Of a DNA stretch of 64,000 nucleotides, positions 61,075 to 64,000 are shown in pieces (the first letter of the stretch is position 1; every line of letters begins with the position of its first letter). Both the position numbers and the translations under genes were made by a program. This DNA is from Flavobacteriales bacterium (GTDB taxonomy: Bacteria; Bacteroidota; Bacteroidia; Flavobacteriales_F; PHOS-HE28), in the NCBI GenBank assembly GCA_020635695.1, contig JACJZH010000006.1, positions 132,239 through 196,238 of the forward strand. Direction: 5' to 3'. Under the pieces are notes generated by a model that saw only the letters and a list, made by a program, of their open reading frames with translations, had not been told where the DNA came from and did no database searches.

Positions 61075-61899
61075 TCACGGCCCCCACCTGATCTTCAGCC
61101 CCGCGCTCTCATCCGGCTCGGCGCGCAACACCAGCTTGCGTTCCTCCTCCCCTGCCTGGAACACCAGCCCGGCGGTGTTGGGCGGCTCGCTCCCGAGGTT
61201 CTCCGCCTGCATCACCAGGAAGTTCGTTCCGGGCACCAGCGTGATGGGGATCGCCGTGGGTTCCGCCCGGCTCGGGACCGGGATGTTGCGCGCGATGCAG
61301 GTGCCGTTCAGGAAGAGCGTCACCGTATCGCCGTCCAGGCGCTTGTCGTCGTAGAGCAGTAGCACGACGCTGCCCGAAGGCAGGTCCACCTCGTCGGCCC
61401 ACTTCACCGCGCGGCCTTCCACCCAGCGCGGCGGGCGCGGCGGAAGCGGTTCCAGCTTCGGCGGGGATGGTTCCTTCTCGCGGGTCCTGTGCAGCATCAC
61501 CTGACCGGGTGCACAGCCCGGCGGTTGCCATTCCCCATACAAGCGCCAGGTGGCGCCGGTCGTATCCAGCATCAGCGGACCACCCTGCAGCACCCAGAGG
61601 TAGCCCGTGCCACCCTGTTCCAGGATGCGCGCTTCCCGCAGGTGGTAACGCCTCCCCTGCCCCTGGCCCTCGATGGCCATGTGGGCGAAGTGCTCCTGCT
61701 GAAAGGGGAAGGTGACGTGGCTGGTGCCCGTGATGCGCCCTGCATCGGCCACCAGCTCCATCTCGATCACGAAGCGTTCGTTCATGCCGCGCACCAGCTC
61801 GCCACGCCAGGTGCCGCTGAGGTCCTGGGCGTGGAGGGGGCCAATGAGCAGGACGGCCAACAGGCCGGACAGGCGGATCGGATGCCGGAGCGTTCCCAT
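61075..61899 (-). CDS. Secreted hypothetical protein
   Basis: A 274-residue protein with signal peptide (MGTLRHPIRLSGLLAVLLIGPLHAQ). Its N-terminal half (DLSGTWRGELVRG...FVIEMELVADAGRITGTSHVTFP) resembles lipocalin-like or DUF-type domains that begin with 'GTWxG'. A proline-rich linker (EPSPPKLEPLPPRPPRW) leads to a beta domain (SGSVVLLLYDDKRLDGDTVTLFLNGTCIARN). The ATG at 61899 is preferred over GTG at 61914. No known function. Confidence 0.72.
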   Translation of the reverse strand: MGTLRHPIRLSGLLAVLLIGPLHAQDLSGTWRGELVRGMNERFVIEMELVADAGRITGTSHVTFPFQQEHFAHMAIEGQGQGRRYHLREARILEQGGTGYLWVLQGGPLMLDTTGATWRLYGEWQPPGCAPGQVMLHRTREKEPSPPKLEPLPPRPPRWVEGRAVKWADEVDLPSGSVVLLLYDDKRLDGDTVTLFLNGTCIARNIPVPSRAEPTAIPITLVPGTNFLVMQAENLGSEPPNTAGLVFQAGEEERKLVLRAEPDESAGLKIRWGP

Positions 61900-61979
61900 G
61901 GACACGCTGTACACTGCAGGACACCATCAGTTCATTCCAGGACCTTCCTCTCGGGTGATCTTCCGGCCAGGGATCAGCC

Positions 61980-61987
61980 TACCTTGT
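61980..61987 (+). promoter_or_regulatory. Predicted -7 element (TACCTTGT)
   Basis: TACCTTGT lies 45 bases before the ATG at 62033. Confidence 0.45.
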
Positions 61988-62032
61988 CGAGAGGAGGCAG
62001 GCATCTTTCCCGGGCTTATCCGTCTTCGAGGT

Positions 62033-64000
62033 ATGAGACCATCCATTGACAAGACCCGATCCCTGGCCCTGGTCATGTGGGTGCTTTGCGGAGCTTCAGC
62101 CGCCTTTGCCCAACCGGGCTTCCTGCGCACCTACGACCTTCCCCCGGGAAGTACCGTGCATGGTGCCGATGCCACACCGGACGGGGGCCTGGTCCTTTGC
62201 GGCACGATGGCCGACAGCGCCTTCCTGATGCGCGTGGATGTCGCCGGACAGTTGCTCTGGTCGCGGACCTTCACCGCAGAGGGGGCGAACGATCTAGGCA
62301 CCTACTGGACACCCTACGAACAACTGGACTTCCAGGACGTGACCGCTGTGAACGATACGGCCTGTCTGGTGGCTGGTGCAGGTACCGTACCAGGTTTTTT
62401 GGGGGGACAGTCGATCGTGGCCAGCTTCCATTCAAGCGGTGACACGTCCTGGGCAAGGGTCATCGACTGGTCCATCTATTCCGACCTGCTCACCGCTGCG
62501 GTGATGGAGAACAGCACCACGGCCCTGGTTGCCGGCCGCCTGGGCGGACTGAACTCGGACTGGTCCAAGGTCTACCGGATCGACCTGGGTACCGGGACGG
62601 TCACCGGCTCCAACGGCTTCAGCGGCGCGCCCTACAGTTGGGCCCAGCGCATGGACCGGGGAGCGGACGGCAGCATCCTGCTCACCAGCCCTGGCGATGC
62701 CATGTTCAGCCTGATCGGCCGTTTCGACGCGGGCTTGAACGCTTTGTGGGCGAATGAGTACATCGGCCTGCAGACCCGGACCGTGAAGGGCCTCCCCGAT
62801 GGATCCGTGCTTGCGGCCGGGGATTCCGTCCTGTTGAAGTTGACACCGGCCGGAACGGTGGACTGGGCGAAGTCCATCCTGGTGGGAAACGGAGCGATCA
62901 CCGACATGGCGGTGAGGCCCGATGGGCATGTGCTCCTGCTGGGCTGGACCACGGATGTGGACACCTATTCCTGGATCGTGCATGTGGATGCTGCTGGCGC
63001 TCCGGTCTGGGGCCGTCGGTTCGGGGGCGTTGGTGATGATGTCCGGCTGACGGAACTGGACCTGCTGCCTGACGGCTCCCTGCGCCTGAGCGGCATGAGC
63101 GGGTCCAACGCCCTGGTGGTGGGCACCGACAGCCTGGGCGTCATCGGAACATGCCCCTTCCCGAACCTGACCTACTCGGTGAACACGGCCAGCGTTTCCC
63201 TGGGTCTGGTGTGGCCCACTCAAAGCACCCCGAACGATCCTCCACAACACCTGCGCGCCCTGGGCACCACGCTCTACGTCCCGAATGGCTACGATTGCGC
63301 CGACCTGACGGCCTACCGCGCGACCGGAACGGTGTTCAACGACCAGGACCTGGACGGTGTCCTTGATGCAGGAGAGCCACTCGTACCATACAGCCCGGTG
63401 GCGGTCTCGCCAGGCAACGTGCTGGCCTTCTCCAGCGGTTCCGGCACCTACACGTTCCTACCCGGAACCGCGGGCACCTACGACCTGGATGCCGTGCTTC
63501 CCAATGCCTGGTGGCAGCTCACCGCTGGGGGCAATGGCCACACGGTCACCTTCACCGCCACGGACACGTTGTTCGAAGACCTCGACTTCGGCCTGGCAGC
63601 GCTGGTGGACACCACGTTGGTGGAAGGCAGCCTGGTGCACGGCCTCGCTCCCTGCGGAGGGGTGATCGACCTGATCGCGTCGGCGACCAACGCAGGCACC
63701 TCCACACCCCAGGGCGTATTGGCGCTCACCATCGACCCGGCATACACCTACCTAGGCGCATCTCCTCCGGTGGACTCGATCGTGGGCCAGACGTACTACT
63801 GGTCCTTCGATACCCTTCAGTGGTCCACGAACACCCAACGCATCCTGACCGTGATCAGGCCAGGCGTTGGTCAACTCGGCGATACGCTGGTGAACGTGGT
63901 CGGTATCTGGACGGATGATGGTCTGGGGAACCTGAGCCTGAACGATACCACCGCGTTCGTGGAGGTGCACACCTGTGCCTACGACCCGAACGACAAACTC
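62033..64000 (+). CDS. Large secreted beta-propeller / DUF7619-type protein, truncated by the window edge
   Basis: The frame is open for 656 codons to the last base. After a signal peptide (SLALVMWVLCGASAAFA) come propeller-like repeats (GADATPDGGLVLCGTMADSAFLMRVD, MAVRPDGHVLLLGWTTDV), then an SdrD/B-like segment with the calcium-loop sequence FNDQDLDGVLDAGEP. The visible end, TCAYDPNDKL in the continuing frame, matches the YDPNDK motif of DUF7619 domains. In Bacteroidota such proteins usually end in a T9SS sorting domain, which would lie outside the window. Confidence 0.85.
   Translation, partial: MRPSIDKTRSLALVMWVLCGASAAFAQPGFLRTYDLPPGSTVHGADATPDGGLVLCGTMADSAFLMRVDVAGQLLWSRTFTAEGANDLGTYWTPYEQLDFQDVTAVNDTACLVAGAGTVPGFLGGQSIVASFHSSGDTSWARVIDWSIYSDLLTAAVMENSTTALVAGRLGGLNSDWSKVYRIDLGTGTVTGSNGFSGAPYSWAQRMDRGADGSILLTSPGDAMFSLIGRFDAGLNALWANEYIGLQTRTVKGLPDGSVLAAGDSVLLKLTPAGTVDWAKSILVGNGAITDMAVRPDGHVLLLGWTTDVDTYSWIVHVDAAGAPVWGRRFGGVGDDVRLTELDLLPDGSLRLSGMSGSNALVVGTDSLGVIGTCPFPNLTYSVNTASVSLGLVWPTQSTPNDPPQHLRALGTTLYVPNGYDCADLTAYRATGTVFNDQDLDGVLDAGEPLVPYSPVAVSPGNVLAFSSGSGTYTFLPGTAGTYDLDAVLPNAWWQLTAGGNGHTVTFTATDTLFEDLDFGLAALVDTTLVEGSLVHGLAPCGGVIDLIASATNAGTSTPQGVLALTIDPAYTYLGASPPVDSIVGQTYYWSFDTLQWSTNTQRILTVIRPGVGQLGDTLVNVVGIWTDDGLGNLSLNDTTAFVEVHTCAYDPNDKL

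Noticed and set aside
1..64000. tRNA, rRNA, transposase, integrase or phage structural genes
   Set aside because: No T-loop/acceptor patterns, rRNA motifs or recombinase signatures were found when reading both strands; stalk proteins resemble tail fibres only in domain style.

Overview
The window is GC-rich DNA (roughly low-to-mid 60s percent by eye, not counted) from a high-GC member of the Bacteroidota, most likely the Flavobacteriales or a close lineage. The evidence: at least ten proteins end in type IX secretion (T9SS) type-A sorting domains; DUF1800/DUF1501 genes are paired; there is a bacillithiol-type YtxJ, a Bacteroidota-style arginine decarboxylase beside a deoxyhypusine-synthase-like gene, an OmpA/PD40/DUF1573 protein, and TPR-TM-LuxR regulators. 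Start codons rarely follow a Shine-Dalgarno; instead the Bacteroidota -7 promoter element (TAnnTTtG, here mostly TAnnTTSG) recurs just upstream of start codons. No rRNA, tRNA, CRISPR array, transposase or phage module was seen. No gene-free stretch exceeds 300 bases.

Layout. (1) 1-4.9 kb: a tightly overlapped run of an OmpA/DUF1573 envelope protein (5' truncated), dipeptidase E, a SET-domain protein, an MscS channel and a CorA transporter. (2) 4.9-8.5 kb: a polyamine block (arginine decarboxylase and a deoxyhypusine/homospermidine-synthase-like enzyme), preceded by a leader with two start/stop-overlapping arginine-rich small ORFs and followed by a small poly-acidic protein and a VOC protein. 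(3) 8.5-21 kb: a surface-polysaccharide region. It has an AlgI/AlgJ-like O-acetylation pair, a triple-domain GT2 protein with a coiled coil, a Wzm/Wzt-type ABC exporter, two GT4 transferases and an O-antigen ligase. (4) 21-23.8 kb: a LexA-like S24 repressor with an operator-like repeat, a DUF4260 membrane protein, exonuclease III with an 8-bp tandem repeat at its 3' end, and an orphan Pycsar-effector-like (DUF5706) membrane protein.

(5) 23.8-52.6 kb: an island rich in secreted proteins. It contains the DUF1800/DUF1501 pair, two stalk/tail-fibre-like proteins, a beta-barrel, beta-propellers, a beta-helix and many T9SS cargos, interspersed with a TPR-LuxR regulator, YtxJ, an NTF2-like protein, a squalene-cyclase-fold protein and a DODA-type dioxygenase. 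(6) 52.8-56.1 kb: a Crp/Fnr regulator followed by YHS, DoxX, DinB and ATP-grasp genes, with an 18-bp palindrome before the YHS gene. (7) 56.2-64 kb: an AmpG-like MFS transporter, secreted proteins, a serine beta-lactamase-fold hydrolase and a large secreted protein running off the right edge.

How it fits together (inference): in Bacteroidota, T9SS cargo is commonly attached to an anionic LPS made by Wzm/Wzt-type export and O-antigen ligation, so the polysaccharide block and the cargo island plausibly serve the same cell surface. The most interesting signals are the -7 motifs lying 4-8 nt from start codons (predicted leaderless transcripts), the arginine-rich overlapping leader ORFs before arginine decarboxylase, the internally duplicated AlgJ-like protein, the orphan Pycsar-type effector, and the Crp-adjacent palindrome.
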